Assembly (NCBI GenBank): GCA_035772405.1
Contig: JAYKKM010000029.1
Coordinates: 655,001 to 719,000 of the forward strand
Length of the DNA stretch: 64,000 bases
Source of the DNA: Chrysogorgia sp. JL179-B06
Lineage: Eukaryota; Cnidaria; Anthozoa; Scleralcyonacea; Chrysogorgiidae
Direction of reading: 5' to 3'
Positions 47,401 to 57,950 of this stretch are shown here, in pieces. The notes under the pieces were generated by a model. The model worked only from the letters and a program-made list of their open reading frames with translations. It did not search any database and was not told where the DNA came from. How positions within the stretch are numbered: position 1 is the first letter of the stretch; every line of letters begins with the position of its first letter. Position numbers and translations under genes: made by a program.

Positions 47401-47692
47401 GACGAACACTAACACAATTGCGCAAAGCCTTTTCTGTACAATGCTAGAAGGAAGTGCTCGAAAGAAATGTTCAAAAAAATCAAACAGGTTCACTACGCAA
47501 CAAAAAGAAATTATGGATTTATGTTTTGATGAAGGGGAATGTGACAAGAAGAAAAGATGTACTGTTTCAAAGTGTAGAAAACTATTGGAGAGAAAACTGG
47601 GAAAAAAGATGGTTTTAAGCAAAACTCAAATAGCATGTTACTGGAGTGCATACAAAAAAAGAAAAATGAAGCTGCAAAAAAGAGGACTATGA
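44414..47692 (+). CDS. Intronless DDE-type transposase-like protein, 1092 aa
   Basis: Open throughout; a second ATG at 44453 (MSKREAG) may be the start. The N terminus has a Cys-rich region (CYFCNTTP, CVVCQTCW, CAVSSC, CQKCYHKI) suggesting zinc binding. The centre has HCPFHCMSW and a candidate catalytic triad: VCDYMMKLL (Asp645), VIWSDNGPHYHN (Asp731) and KTSLDSHFATFK (Asp772). This order is seen in several animal transposase families with a WSDN-type second motif. Near residue 930 lies a C2HC finger CANCGKAF...HFDLC. The end (about 1020-1085) looks homeodomain-like (RFTTQQKEIMDL ... KTQIACYWSAYKKRK). I cannot assign a superfamily and found no terminal inverted repeats, so a domesticated gene is also possible. 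It lies in the same orientation inside the intron of the PAN-FReD gene. Confidence 0.7.
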   Translation: MDFKFFSLGRRRNMSKREAGSALVEKCYFCNTTPPVGNRRRTVTLSNYKQLGVQDNNFLAGKNCVVCQTCWISKTVRTCRNKCAVSSCTTSRRHLTRLYFPPVDSLNEDIRRRLLENLDIHENDKICQKCYHKIFAHRKKMLEESEYNQLSACDQIRETQGNVIANQQKVTSSSETQKKSGRTRVSYCSASKASKRRMRASATTVVNETVEKCNAISQGDGWELLDDVIKKTPLKNLQRQSKHSPKLTKMVDDLTQCYSKENHGSSGRIRLLSTVANHFRNKELKNAFPCSDYEITEARRHAKFIGAGVTPPKPTRVTRYKIPVEDLAFVVNFLHHPDNVTRSSHRMAYCEGKKSSWLSDLFEEKKQPVMWLKDSKNHLYAKYKAECSKTGRRPISETKLRQGLNAGNFREMVQMVGLCNICDEIGAQNWENLDDIINELNNEVSDKSLNEIPDDSQLENDEEIEFVNDIDKTKVIMVDITDQETEYQQWNPLPRNSPVLMIPVRVSPNLPVNTRSKDSSMTDFATRAKVLKGHLLSKFLDELEMQSHCPFHCMSWLLEENATCANKKVCEICVERFNLFDDLRATISNSKLPDSRKIYFRNKISEVQEKLRSYIGHLVRGKYQRFRFLCEIEELKPGKTIAVCDYMMKLLLQKFREPQRDWYAKKGVSLHGSMFFYKSSDSSEIEVEIHDVFSNGDCAQNWFFTASAFEATLKNFSSKHEDITYLVIWSDNGPHYHNTSIILWLMRFSELCPIKIERYSFFEAQKGKTSLDSHFATFKFALKGWMKKGNNILESEDIVNGTKDHLKGTHVYEIHIDRSKEPASAKTWNGITLFGDFTFVYDNLQCNAIEAREQTSKCEPNRFTKEKLVKLWPSYLTSDTISTGVISDFDGNEHDNVQPRFVKKPKGEKIKISTDTATSQPEGNTDVNVCANCGKAFLRIGCLQKHFDLCINKAKERTKSTVTKTVAELRESLPVNEALGIAAKVRKLEAPATNILTNTNTIAQSLFCTMLEGSARKKCSKKSNRFTTQQKEIMDLCFDEGECDKKKRCTVSKCRKLLERKLGKKMVLSKTQIACYWSAYKKRKMKLQKRGL

Positions 47693-49009
47693 AACATCAC
47701 GGTATAATATAATCAAGGGATAAAGAGACTTTCAAAGTTTAAAAAAAGTATTTCGTTTGCACAGTCCATAACTGTTGAATGATAATATAAATATAATCAC
47801 CGTTATAATATTGTAATATAAACCAGCATTGTCTTAGTAGCGTCACGAGTGTAATGATATAAGTTGAGTCAGTTGTATACAAGTTGTATTTTAATACATT
47901 TGAAAATGGGGCGGAATAACCTACCAATTGTTGAATAAAGAAAGAATAGCCAAGATATCTAAACATTCAGTATAACTCTCTTCCTATAATATATCATTTT
48001 TTTTAGTTCAAATACTATTTTCTACTTTAGGACAAACTGCATTGAGGCACCTTAAATCAATGCCAATCCTTTGCATGAATAAGACCTGAGAACAACTAAT
48101 AAGAACTGTTTCTTTCTTGCAACCAATACAACATTTTGATGCTTAAAAATGCAAATTTGAATGCTAAAATATTTCCATTGATATAGATGATTCCAAGATA
48201 ATAGGGATTCCAAATGAAATGTACCTGTAAACAATAAGCATAAAAGATTATTTTACATACACTAAATGGTCTGGCAAAACGTTACAAAACAACAAAAGCC
48301 CCTCAAGATTACTAACAAGTATACACTGTGAACAGGGTTGTAGATAGACCAATTTTAGTGGTGGGCTCATGGCAATGTGCCGACGGCCCGACGCGGAAGC
48401 AATCGCAACAGGGCGGACTGGTAATATAATAACAAAGTGCGGTCAAGCACATATAGCTGAATGAATACGACAAGCCGCTGTGAAACAAACAATTGGCACT
48501 AGTCCCAGGCCTCTAACTCAGCGGTTTTCTAAGAATTAATGTTAATTTCAAAGAACACCACAAAAAGAGTACTACGCATCTATTTTTGAACTAATCGTGG
48601 AGTTTACATGAAAATTGTGATTAAATATGCGTTACAAATCACACAAAATACTTTATTTTCGAATGAAAAGCACTAAAATATTGACATATTTACTATTTGC
48701 GTTAGTGAATTCTGTGCTCGGCAGCAGGGCTGAGATTGACCAAGAGTGGTGGGCGCAAATCGTGACTGGTGGGCGGGCCCCTGACTGTGAATGTATAACC
48801 CTGACTGTGAATATGTTTCAATCAAGTTGTTTCTTTTTAAATCCAAAATTGGCTGATAACTGTATAAATATCTCCTATTTACATCTCAAAGTCTGAAAGA
48901 TATTCTAATCTTAGTATTTTGTGAAAATATGTGCCTGCAAGCAGTGAATAATGTTATTTAGTTTCATATTAATAATTATGAAAAACACAAATAATGAACT
49001 ACTGTAATA
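47693..49009. other. No recognisable gene
   Basis: AT-rich. The frame at 48660-48896 begins with a signal-peptide-like MKSTKILTYLLFALVNSVLG but shows no domain and runs into repeat-like GGTGGGC sequence, so I do not call it. Confidence 0.3.
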
Positions 49010-50010
49010 AGACAAATGTATACACAGTGAATAAACTTCAACCAAGCAAGTCAGGTTCATTTTCAAAAATGTGAAAAAATCATCTTGGACCGCCCACCCA
49101 AATTTCATTATAATCACAATTTCATTAAACTAGAATAACCAAAGTTTGTTATGGGTTATGATTTAGTTTGATCGGAGACATTTTTACACATATTTTTTGT
49201 GATTGAACTTCAGTCTCAACCTTACTTATGGCCTCCATATAAAATCATATATGGCTGACATTAAAAACATCCTATTTGTACCTCCAAAACCATCTCATTT
49301 TTAACTCAGGGTTTTACTCCAATAAAACATCTGAAAATATAGCAGTTAACAAAAAATTATGATATTCACTATCATTTAAAAAGAACACACGCAAACATAG
49401 ACCTATAAGCCAATGTACTATTGTATATTCAGTAAATAAACTTCAATCAAGCAATTCAGGTTCATTTTCACAAATGTGAAAAATCATCTGGGACCGTCCA
49501 CCCAAATTTCATTATAATCACAATTTTATTAAACTAGAATAACCAAAGTTTGTTATGAGTTATGATTTAGTTTGATCGGAGACATTTTTACACATATTTT
49601 TTGTGATTGAACTTCAGGTCTAGGATTCTTTAAAAATAGTTATGACCTCATTTATGACCAAAGGCAAAGATGACACTAAATCATCTTGTGTGCAGACTTT
49701 TTTTAGTTAATTGGGGTTTTCTCCAAGAAATATATATACATCTGAAAACATAAGACCCATAAAGATATGACATTTGGTTTCATATCGAAAAGCAAAACGA
49801 AAATAAACTTATAATCAATTTTACAGTGCAAATGAGTTATCGACATATAATAATATAGCCACTCAAGCACCTTTGAAATATGAAAAAATCACCTTGGACA
49901 GTCCACCGAAATTTCGTTAAGAACACGATTTTTAACAACTATAATAACCAAAATATGACATAAGATATATTCAGTTTGATCGGATGCGTCTTGATTAGTA
50001 ATTTTGACAA
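49010..50010 (+). repeat. Tandem repeat, period about 404-409 bp, three copies
   Basis: Blocks GACCG(C/T)CCACCCAAATTTC, AACTAGAATAACCAAAGTTT and TAGTTTGATCGGAGACATTT occur at offsets of about 404 bp. A third, more diverged copy (GACAGTCCACCGAAATTTCG) begins near 49895. It is non-coding, in the intron of the PAN-FReD gene. Confidence 0.8.
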
Positions 50011-51150
50011 ATAAATTTTAGTCAAGTCGAAACATAAACGTCAAGAACGTGCATGGCACACTATGTCTGACTTTAATGAGCAATGTTTCTGAATCCATAA
50101 AACCGATATCTAATGCTTACTTACTCTCAATTATTGTGACAAAACTATGATCTTACTGTTAAACATTTTCTGCTTATCTGTATGTCAATCAAATAGCAAA
50201 AATATGGCCATACCTGCACTTGCGGCCTTGATACTTGTGATCTTTGTCAACGACTCAACGTTCATCAGCAGACTTGGAACAGTAAGATTAGGATAAACAC
50301 TGTTTGAGACGACCTCTTCTTTTCGTAGATACAATACTGGATTTCCTTTACATTTCCGATATTATTTACAGTTTCAAAGTAATTATTGATGTATTTAAAG
50401 ACGTGAAACAGTGTCAGAGTTGACACTCGCTACCGCCTTGTTTTCTATGAGGTGACGTTTCGATTTTCGCCACTCTGATTGGTTTTGAGCGCGACTTACG
50501 CGATTCTGTAAAAAATCTCCTCTTAATAATAATGGTGTTCTTTTATAAAAAATAAAAAATTTGTATTTTACTCGACTCGAGAAGACTTTACTTGACTCGA
50601 GAAGCTAGTAAAACACTCGGCTATCGCCTCGTGTTTTACACGCATCTCTCGTGCCATTATAACTCGATAATCACACGCGACACGTTTTTTATTTCTTAAA
50701 TAATGTAACTGAATTCTCACAGGATTTGTTTTTAACTTTTTTCTTGTTTCGTGTTTCGTTTAGAAAATGGTGATACAACAAATAGCTATAGATTAAACTC
50801 ATGTTTACAGTTTGGTATTATTATATTTCGTGCCATTTTAATAACTCGAAATTATCGACTGTTTTTTTATGAAATGCCAGGTATAGACGAAAACATTTTG
50901 TACAGCGCACCACCGAACGGACCAATGAGTTTCATTATCTTTCTAGAGGCTGAGTAGCTTAAAGTGCCACTAAACCCTGATTTGGAAGAACTAGTTAAAA
51001 TGATAAAGTAACTTCTTTTGAAGATTTTCGTTTCTTCGCTTTCTTTTTGAGATATATCAGTTTGGGTGATATGAAAAATGTCACACGAACACGTACTTTA
51101 AGATAAATTAAGAGAAAAGTTGGATTAATTTATTTACGTTTATTCCCACA
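50011..51150. other. No recognisable gene
   Basis: 50560-50640 contains repeated ACTCGACTCGAGAAG units and TAAAACACTCGGCTATCGCC, a repeat-like segment. No coding support. Confidence 0.35.
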
Positions 51151-51350
51151 TGGTCGTGGCGAGATGGTACACTCGCAGTTGAGGTGACAGTGAGGTACTA
51201 GGTCTGAGTCGTCTTCTGGACGATATTTTTTAGTATCCGCGAGAGGTTGAACTAAATGAGAGATTGTTACGATCGGACATGTATGGTGAAATACATCATG
51301 GAACTGCTAACCCCCAAATAACTTAGATCCTAACCCTTGGTTCTAATACT
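51151..51350. mobile_element. MITE family A, left half only
   Basis: Carries GTGGCGAGATGGTACACTCG, GAGGTGACAGTGAGGTACTA, GTCGTCTTCTGGACGAT and the internal CATCATGGAACTGCTAACC shared with 35593-35905. The right arm is missing. Confidence 0.8.
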
Positions 51351-51612
51351 TCCCACATTTACCAACAATGTTTGTTTGTGTTTTCCTCTTGAATTATTAA
51401 TGAGTTTGAGAATATATTATATTATGTTGCGTTGCATTGTAGATAAAATTTAAGTTTAATACATTTGCAAATCCGGAGCAAGTAACATTGATTGAAATGT
51501 TATTATAAACTTATAGATTATTAAACGTATGGATTATTTGCACATGACGTTGGCTATGTTGATTGAACGTTAGCAAAATAATCTCATTAACTTCTTTTGT
51601 TCCTGACACCAG

Positions 51613-54600
51613 CATGGCTGCCAAACCTTTGTGTTCTGATTCTCAAAGGATTGATTGCGAATCATCAATTCTTCCCATTGTAGGGTTCCATTGTGCTGAC
51701 ATATACAGAAAAGGTTCAATAGCAAACGGTGTCTACACAATTGACCCAGATGGTCTTGGAGCCTTCAAAGTTAGATGTGATATGACAACAAATGGAGGTG
51801 GTTGGACTGTCTTTCAAAGACGAATAGATGGAAGTGTTGACTTTTATCGCGGATGGAACGAGTATAAGAAAAGTTTTGGTGACTTAAATGGCGAGTTCTG
51901 GCTTGGTCTGGATAAGATCAACCGGTTGTCAAAAAGTGGTCAAAACGTTTTGAGAGTTGATCTCGTGGATTTTCAAAATCTGGCACATTATGCTGTTTAT
52001 TCAACGTTTACCGTAGCGAATGAAGCAGAATTTTACAAATTGACAGTTGAAGGATATTCAGGTGAGTTGGCACATGTATACGTTATATTAATTCTGTCTT
52101 GCAAAGGGGCGTAAAGGAGTGTTGTGAAACATGCAGATTCTGATGTTGAATGCCCCACTCGTGTTCTTAAAGTGTATCTCCAATGAACAAAGCGCCCTTC
52201 TGTTGATCAAATGACCATAGAGTCATTACCTGACGCAGCACAAACGCAAGCATAGCAAGAGTTCTTATTTCACAGTAAAAATAGGCTCGACGCAAGCGCA
52301 AGCATAAGAGTCATTATTTCACAGTGAAAATAGGCTCGATACAAGCACAAGAATGAACTTACACTAGTTTTCAGGCTTTTCCTTGTTCTTGCACTTATGC
52401 TTGGGCTTGCGTTGTGATCGTGAAAACCGAGCACAACGCAAGCACAACGGAGTTTTGGGTATCTAATTATGCGTGGCCAATCTAAATACTCGTTAAAGTT
52501 CCTCGTGTAATCGCCCGCTGTCATGCGAATAGAAGATGGCAGAATCTGCGGAAAGATTGACGACTGGTGACGCAACGCAAGATAACACGACATGCGGTTC
52601 GTTTTCACTTGACACATAGCTCCTGTACTTGCGCTTATGCTCGCGCTTGTGTCGCTCGTGAAAACAAGGCTTAAGTAAGTTCCTCCAAAATAATCGAGGT
52701 CGCGAAGCGAGGGTGATAATCTCGCCGCGGCAGGGTTCCATTTCTCACGAAACATTTGTATATATATATACTTACTTACTTAGGACGGGTACTAACGCGA
52801 GCCGAAATGATAAATTCCCAGCAGATATTTTTATCCATCATGATACTAGACAATTCATCCCTCCTATCTATACCAGTGTCTGCTTTGATGTTATCAAGGA
52901 ATGTGATGTTCCGTCTCCCTCTCTTTGCTGTACCTCTTTTTGGTTCCCAGAGCACCACCTTCGACGCTTCTTCCTCCGGATGTCGCACACAATGTCTTGC
53001 TAGACGCAATCTCCTTTCTGTGATCTTCTCACTGACCTTTGGAAGATTCCGATATAGTATTTCGTTTGTAAGGTGTTGTTTCCACGATATGTTCAGAACT
53101 TCAGGGCCATTCTTAGCATCCTTGTATAACAACCATCTGTACGCTTTTCCATCTGTTTTGTCAGCGTCCAAGTTTCACTTCCGTATAGGAACACAGACTC
53201 AACAGTAGCTACAAATAGTCTGATCTTAGTGTGTCGTGGTAATCTGGATGTCCATACTGTATTTTCTTTAACTTGTAGCATGATATAAATATGCTTGAGC
53301 CTTGAGCCTTGAGCCTTTCTTATGTTGTAATCCTTCTCTGAGCTACTAGTACATGCAGACACCAAGGTATTTAAACTCATCAACATTTTCTAATGATTTT
53401 CAGCTTGTAGTTTTCAGTTGGACTTCTCCTGACTGATTAAATGACATGACTTTTGTTTTCTTTACGTTCATGTGGAGACCTACTTTGGCAACTGACGTTT
53501 CGAGTCTTGTTAGAAGCTCCTGTGCTTGTTGAATTTCATTGGAGAGCAGAGCCATATAATCAGCGAAGTCTAAGTCAGCGATAGAGACTGGAACTCTTCG
53601 ACTTTTCCTCTTTTCGATTGTAAAACCCAGATCTTCTTCATCTTCTCCTATTGCTTGTCTCATTGCATAGTCAAGTGTGATGGCGAATAAGTATGGTGCT
53701 AAGGTGTCTCCATGCATCACACCTGCTTGAATCTCGAAGAGCTCTCTCTCTCCGTCTGGTGATAGCACCCTAGCTCTGATGTTTTCGTATGTCTTCCCAA
53801 TGGCAGCAACAAGTTCCTTAGGTATACCATAGGTACGTAAGATCTTAAGCATTTTGCCTCTATGGATACTGTCAAACGCCTTGCTGAAATCCACAAACGT
53901 TATGATTGCACGAAGGCTTCTTGCTTTTTCACCTTCTATTATTCGTCGTAGCGCCAGGATTTGTGCGGTTGTAGTTCTCCCAGGCCTGAATCCATTTTGG
54001 TTTGGTCGTAGATATGGGTGAAGTGTTGGTTGTATATACGATTGAGCAACATTTTGTTGACTACCTTTGCTATCAGCGAGTTGAGCATGATGCCACGGTA
54101 GTTTCCTCCAACACTTAGATCTCCAGATTTGGCAATGGGTATCAAGTTACCCTCACACCATTGATCCGGTTTTTCAAGATTCAGGAGAAATTTGTTAGTA
54201 AATCCTAAGACGATTTCATCTATAATTATATCACATATTTTTAGCAATTCTTGAGGTATTTCATCGGGGCCTGCAGCTTTACCTTCTTTGAGTGTTTTTT
54301 TTGTCGATTTATAATTCTTCCATGTCAAATGGGCCAGTTCTGTAATTCAGATCTCTAAGAACCGGCAGAATATCTTCATCTTCGTCCTCTATTTCTGGTT
54401 CCTTTCCAAGTAGCTGGCTAAAATGTAGATACCAGTTATTTACTCAGTCTTCCTTGCTTTTCCCTTTCAGAATGCCCGATCTTGTTGTTTTCCTCCCACT
54501 GATTTCGTTAACGAGTTTCCAGCTTTCGCTATGACTGCATCTGGCATCTGCCTTCTCTATCTTATCAATCATCTCATTTAGGTCTTCTTCATCAATAATG

Positions 54601-56732
54601 TCATAGGTCGTTTGCAGTGATGCTTTTGCAACCTGCAATTGGATTCTATCTTTCTCTGACATACTTGTTGAATACACCTCAAAAGCATCTTGAACTTTCT
54701 TACGATCATTTACAATTCTTGGATCTTTCGAGTTGTTTTTCTTTGCACATTTTTTCTTCTTTTTAGGTAGAATCTTTTCAGCAGCCTCTTTATTTGCTAT
54801 TATCAAGTGTTGAATTAGTTCAGTTATTGTTTCTGAGTTATCCTGGAGCTCTATGTATTTATTCTTAACAGTGACTGTATAAAGTTGTTGTAGGTGTGCG
54901 TCCCCTCTAAGTTCCGACCAATCATATATGGTCTTCTTTTTGGGTGTCTTGCTGGTGCGTAGACTAAGGTTGATTCTGGCGGATAGTATGCGATGGTCTG
55001 AACCCAAGCTGGAGAAACTGTTATAGGCTTCTATGTTTCTAATAGAATTTTTCCACTTCTTGTTGATAAGGATGAAGTCAACTTGTGATTTTAAGTCATC
55101 CGTGTCTGAGATATAAGTCCAGAGTTTACCTTGCTTCTTCTGAAACCTAGTGTTCGTTATCATAAAATAATTCTCTACGGCGAAATCTATCAGCAATTCA
55201 CCATTTTTATTAGTATCCTTGTAGAAGGTGTAGAGTGCATCATCTGGGCCTAAATGTGCATTGCAGTCACCGACAATTAGAATCATGTGGTGTTTTGGAA
55301 TTGTTTGAACTGCATTCGTCAAATTATTATAGTGCTCCTCAGAATCTTCGTCCCCTTCACATGGTGCATAATGGATGATCACTGTAGTTTCTGGATTTCC
55401 ACCAAAGTTTGCAATCAGTATTCTGCTATTGAATGAAATCACATCTGCCATCGCATCTGTTGCAACCTTGTTGAGCAGAAGTCCAACTCCACCACATGCA
55501 ACATTACTGTCATTCCTCCATGCAGATGTTGTGATCATAGTGGATTTTCCATATGGTTTATATTCAATTGTATCGTCATCATCATTGTGTACAATCTTGT
55601 GGTAAACTATGCTTCTTAGGTCGTGCCAAGCAGCTCACCTTTTGCCCTTGTCTAACCTTGCTATCAGCTGGATCTCTCCCATAAGGGTTTAAAGGCACAG
55701 CGTCATCAATCTTGTTAGATGTGCTCCCACAAATTGCATCGTTGACAGGGGATGATTCATTAGTAGGGGCTTTAACCGTAGTGCTTCGAGTTTTCATCAT
55801 CATCATTACGGCTTTTCAGTTGCTATTACTGACAGGGGTCGCGTACTCCTCCTGTAGGGTGCAGTACTTTAACTAACTAAGAGTGGTATCCCCTCGCCGG
55901 TCATGAAGGTCATTCATTCACCAAGCGGAAAGCTGTGTTGAACCGAAATATCAGTCTATCGAGTTTCGCTCCATCCACAAACCTCCTACCTGCATACCTC
56001 CTACCTCTTTATTCCATCTATATAACCAGGACGACTCGGTCACGTATATACGTTGAAATCTATTTGCCTAAACTGTAATTCGGCACGTCGCCTCGAGAAA
56101 TCCCTCACATGTTGTTGTTTATTTTTGCTAGACTTTTCTTTTCACCTTATTTAATGTGCTTATTTATGAAAATATAACCTCTATTATTATTTTTTTTTTT
56201 TTCCATTTTACACGGGGCCGCAGTAATTGGCGTAAGCTGTTGTGGTATCCCTGCCATACTTCATTCACCAATGCCAATGGCGAATCGTAATATATAAATT
56301 AAATAGAAACGTGGCTTATCAGCCAATCATAACACGTTTTTCAAAATGTTATTTTATAATAATCGTCTAGCTGAGTAAACAGGTCGAAAGCCTTTAGCAG
56401 TAAATCATTGACTTGTATTTCCTCAAAAATTCTAAAATGCATTGATCAGTGCAAACGTTTGCCTTGAAACATGTACAGGTGAAGCTGGTGATTCGTTTGG
56501 TTATCACAATGGTATGATGTTCACCACGAACGATCTAGACAAAGATAAAAAATCGGGTGCAAACTGTGCTTCTACATGGAAAAGTGCATGGTGGTACAAA
56601 AAGTGCTACGAGTGCCATCTCAATGGCCAGTACTTTCCCAACACGACTTTCCAAGGAATCCTGTGGAAAGCATGGAACGCAGCTCAAGGTTTGAAGAAAA
56701 CTGAGATGAAAATGCGACCCCCCGAGTTTTAG
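51613..56732 (+). CDS. Fibrinogen-related (FReD) domain exons
   Basis: Exon 51613-52061 follows CTGACACCAG and encodes a linker and then most of a fibrinogen C-terminal domain: CADIYRKGSIANGVYTI, GGGWTVFQRRIDG, FYRGWNEYKKSFGDLNGEFW. It ends G|GTGAGT in phase 1. The last exon, 56479-56732, follows ATGTACAG in the matching phase: GDSFGYHNGMMFTTNDLDKD (Ca-site region), CASTWKSAWWYKKC, and the terminal TEMKMRPPEF stop. FReD domains bind acetylated sugars in ficolins and tachylectins. With the upstream PAN exons this is probably a secreted or surface recognition protein. The intron between the two exons holds a decayed LINE (52.7-55.8 kb) and other repeats. Confidence 0.88.
52100..52745. repeat. 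Repeats built of CGCAAGC/GCTTGCG motifs
   Basis: CGCAAGCATA...GAGT(T/C)(C/A)TTATTTCACAGT(A/G)AAAATAGGCTCGA occurs twice (52248-52282 and 52299-52336). Further inverted versions (CTTATGCTTGGGCTTGCG; CTTATGCTCGCGCTTGTG) follow to 52660. AAAACTAGTGT/CGTGAAAAC-type ends suggest one or two overlapping MITEs. Non-coding. Confidence 0.6.
52765..55810 (-). mobile_element. RTE/Jockey-like LINE, decayed
   Basis: Runs on the minus strand from about 55.8 to 52.77 kb: an endonuclease, then a reverse transcriptase in several frames, then a C-terminal part (ERRLRLARHCVRHPEEEASK) and a 3' tail of TAAG repeats and TA (52759-52785). RT pieces are 54328-53939 (GPDEIPQELLK, NYRGIMLNSL), 53894-53400 (DFSKAFDSIHR, GVMHGDTLAPYLFAI, FADYMALLS) and 53386-52776. 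The catalytic FADD reads FADY, so the RT is dead even apart from the frame breaks. Inserted in the last intron of the FReD gene. Confidence 0.85.
54444..55538 (-). CDS. LINE APE-type endonuclease ORF part
   Basis: An open frame of 364 codons within the LINE. Motifs are GGVGLLLNK, ILIVGDCNAHLG and a final SLGSDHRILSARI, the Asp-x-Asn and SDH sites of the AP-endonuclease fold. A basic linker (KKKKKCAKKNNSK) leads towards the RT. The true start is probably further upstream, in a frame broken near 55560. Confidence 0.8.
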   Translation of the reverse strand: MITTSAWRNDSNVACGGVGLLLNKVATDAMADVISFNSRILIANFGGNPETTVIIHYAPCEGDEDSEEHYNNLTNAVQTIPKHHMILIVGDCNAHLGPDDALYTFYKDTNKNGELLIDFAVENYFMITNTRFQKKQGKLWTYISDTDDLKSQVDFILINKKWKNSIRNIEAYNSFSSLGSDHRILSARINLSLRTSKTPKKKTIYDWSELRGDAHLQQLYTVTVKNKYIELQDNSETITELIQHLIIANKEAAEKILPKKKKKCAKKNNSKDPRIVNDRKKVQDAFEVYSTSMSEKDRIQLQVAKASLQTTYDIIDEEDLNEMIDKIEKADARCSHSESWKLVNEISGRKTTRSGILKGKSKED

Positions 56733-56847
56733 GAATCATTGCTGCTTAGAGTTCAAGATCCTATCGTTCTTGTAGGTGATTTAGAAGAATCGTCAAACAC
56801 TAGTGTACATTGCCATATTAACATAAATCTAAAATATTGTAGGTGAA

Positions 56848-57037
56848 GGCTAAAAGGGATGACTCAAAAAGACCTCATTTTCAAGGACTATACTCTAACC
56901 CTAATCCCAATGATAATCCTAACCCTAGCCTTGATCCTAACATTAAACCTAACCCTAACCATAGCTAATCCTAACCTAACCAAAAATAAAGACGAAACAA
57001 AAACAGAAATGTCCTTTTGAGTCATTCCTTTTAGCCT
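56848..57037. mobile_element. MITE with CCTAACCCTAA core
   Basis: GGCTAAAAGGGATGACTCAA faces TTGAGTCATTCCTTTTAGCC. The core holds many CCTAACCCTAA-type units. Same family as 16257-16407. Confidence 0.85.
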
Positions 57038-57267
57038 AAACCAACATTATGATAGCATACATATGTTTGTGAAGTTTAATGTTGTATTTTTAGTTTTATT
57101 ATATGACTATGGCGTAATTTTACCTAATACGGCTTCGGGGCTATTTATATGAGATGCGGGACGGGACATTTGCCCGGACGGGACCTACATCCCGCTTATA
57201 TTTTCCCTTCATTTAACTCTTTCCTGTCGGGCTGAAAAAACATCCAAAATTGAACCACTTCTTTGTA

Positions 57268-57340
57268 TTAACCATAACTGTTGCGAAAGCTATACATTTT
57301 CTGAAAGCCCAATAAACCGGCTTTACTAATGCTTTTAAAT
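57268..57340 (-). repeat. Inverted copy of the repeat at 36-110
   Basis: AACTGTTGCGAAAGCTATAC and GCCCAATAAACCGGCTTTAC match the reverse complement of the window start. Confidence 0.65.
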
Positions 57341-57544
57341 TTTACTAATGCTTTTAAATCAAACTTGTCGTGTTTCATTCAATTTTTAATCTTGCGTTAC
57401 CGTGTGCTGTGTTTTTCGATTCACGACTTCATCAGTCTTATACGACCGATTTTGACTGGACCAGACAGGAAAGATTTAACTCATCCCGTTTACATGGAGA
57501 AAGTGTTTTCAGGAACGTTTTTTTGTCTCATTCCGCCTAAGGGG

Positions 57545-57950
57545 GGTCACGGTTTGCTCAAGCGGGATCTGGGCTATAGGTTAGACAATTTTCGCCACTG
57601 TAAATACTCAATCCCTCCTAACCGGGATCCCTGTTTGCTCAAGCGGGATCTGGACTATAGGCTGGACAATTTTTACCACTGTAAATGTTCCATCCCGCCT
57701 AACCAGGACACCTATAGTTACTCAAGCGGGATCTGGACTATAGGCTGGACAATTTTCACCACTGTAAATGTTACATCCCGCTTAACCGAGATCCATGTTT
57801 GCTCAAACGGGATCTGGGCTATAGGCTGGACAATTTTCACCACTGTAAATGTTCCATCCCGCTTAGCCGGGATCCCTGTTTGCTCAAGCGGGATCTGGGC
57901 TATAGGCTGGGCAATTTTCGCCATGTACATTCTCCATATCCCGCCTAACC
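57545..57950 (+). repeat. Tandem repeat, about 80-85 bp, five copies
   Basis: Units share TTGCTCAAGCGGGATCTGG, CTATAGGCTGGACAATTTTC, CACTGTAAATGTTCCATCCC and GCCTAACCGGGATCCCTG. The copies start near 57553, 57632, 57718, 57798 and 57878. The open frame across them is a repeat artefact. Confidence 0.85.

Noticed and set aside
48660..48896. Possible secreted protein with signal peptide
   Set aside because: No domain, no splice support, and the sequence becomes repeat-like after 30 codons.
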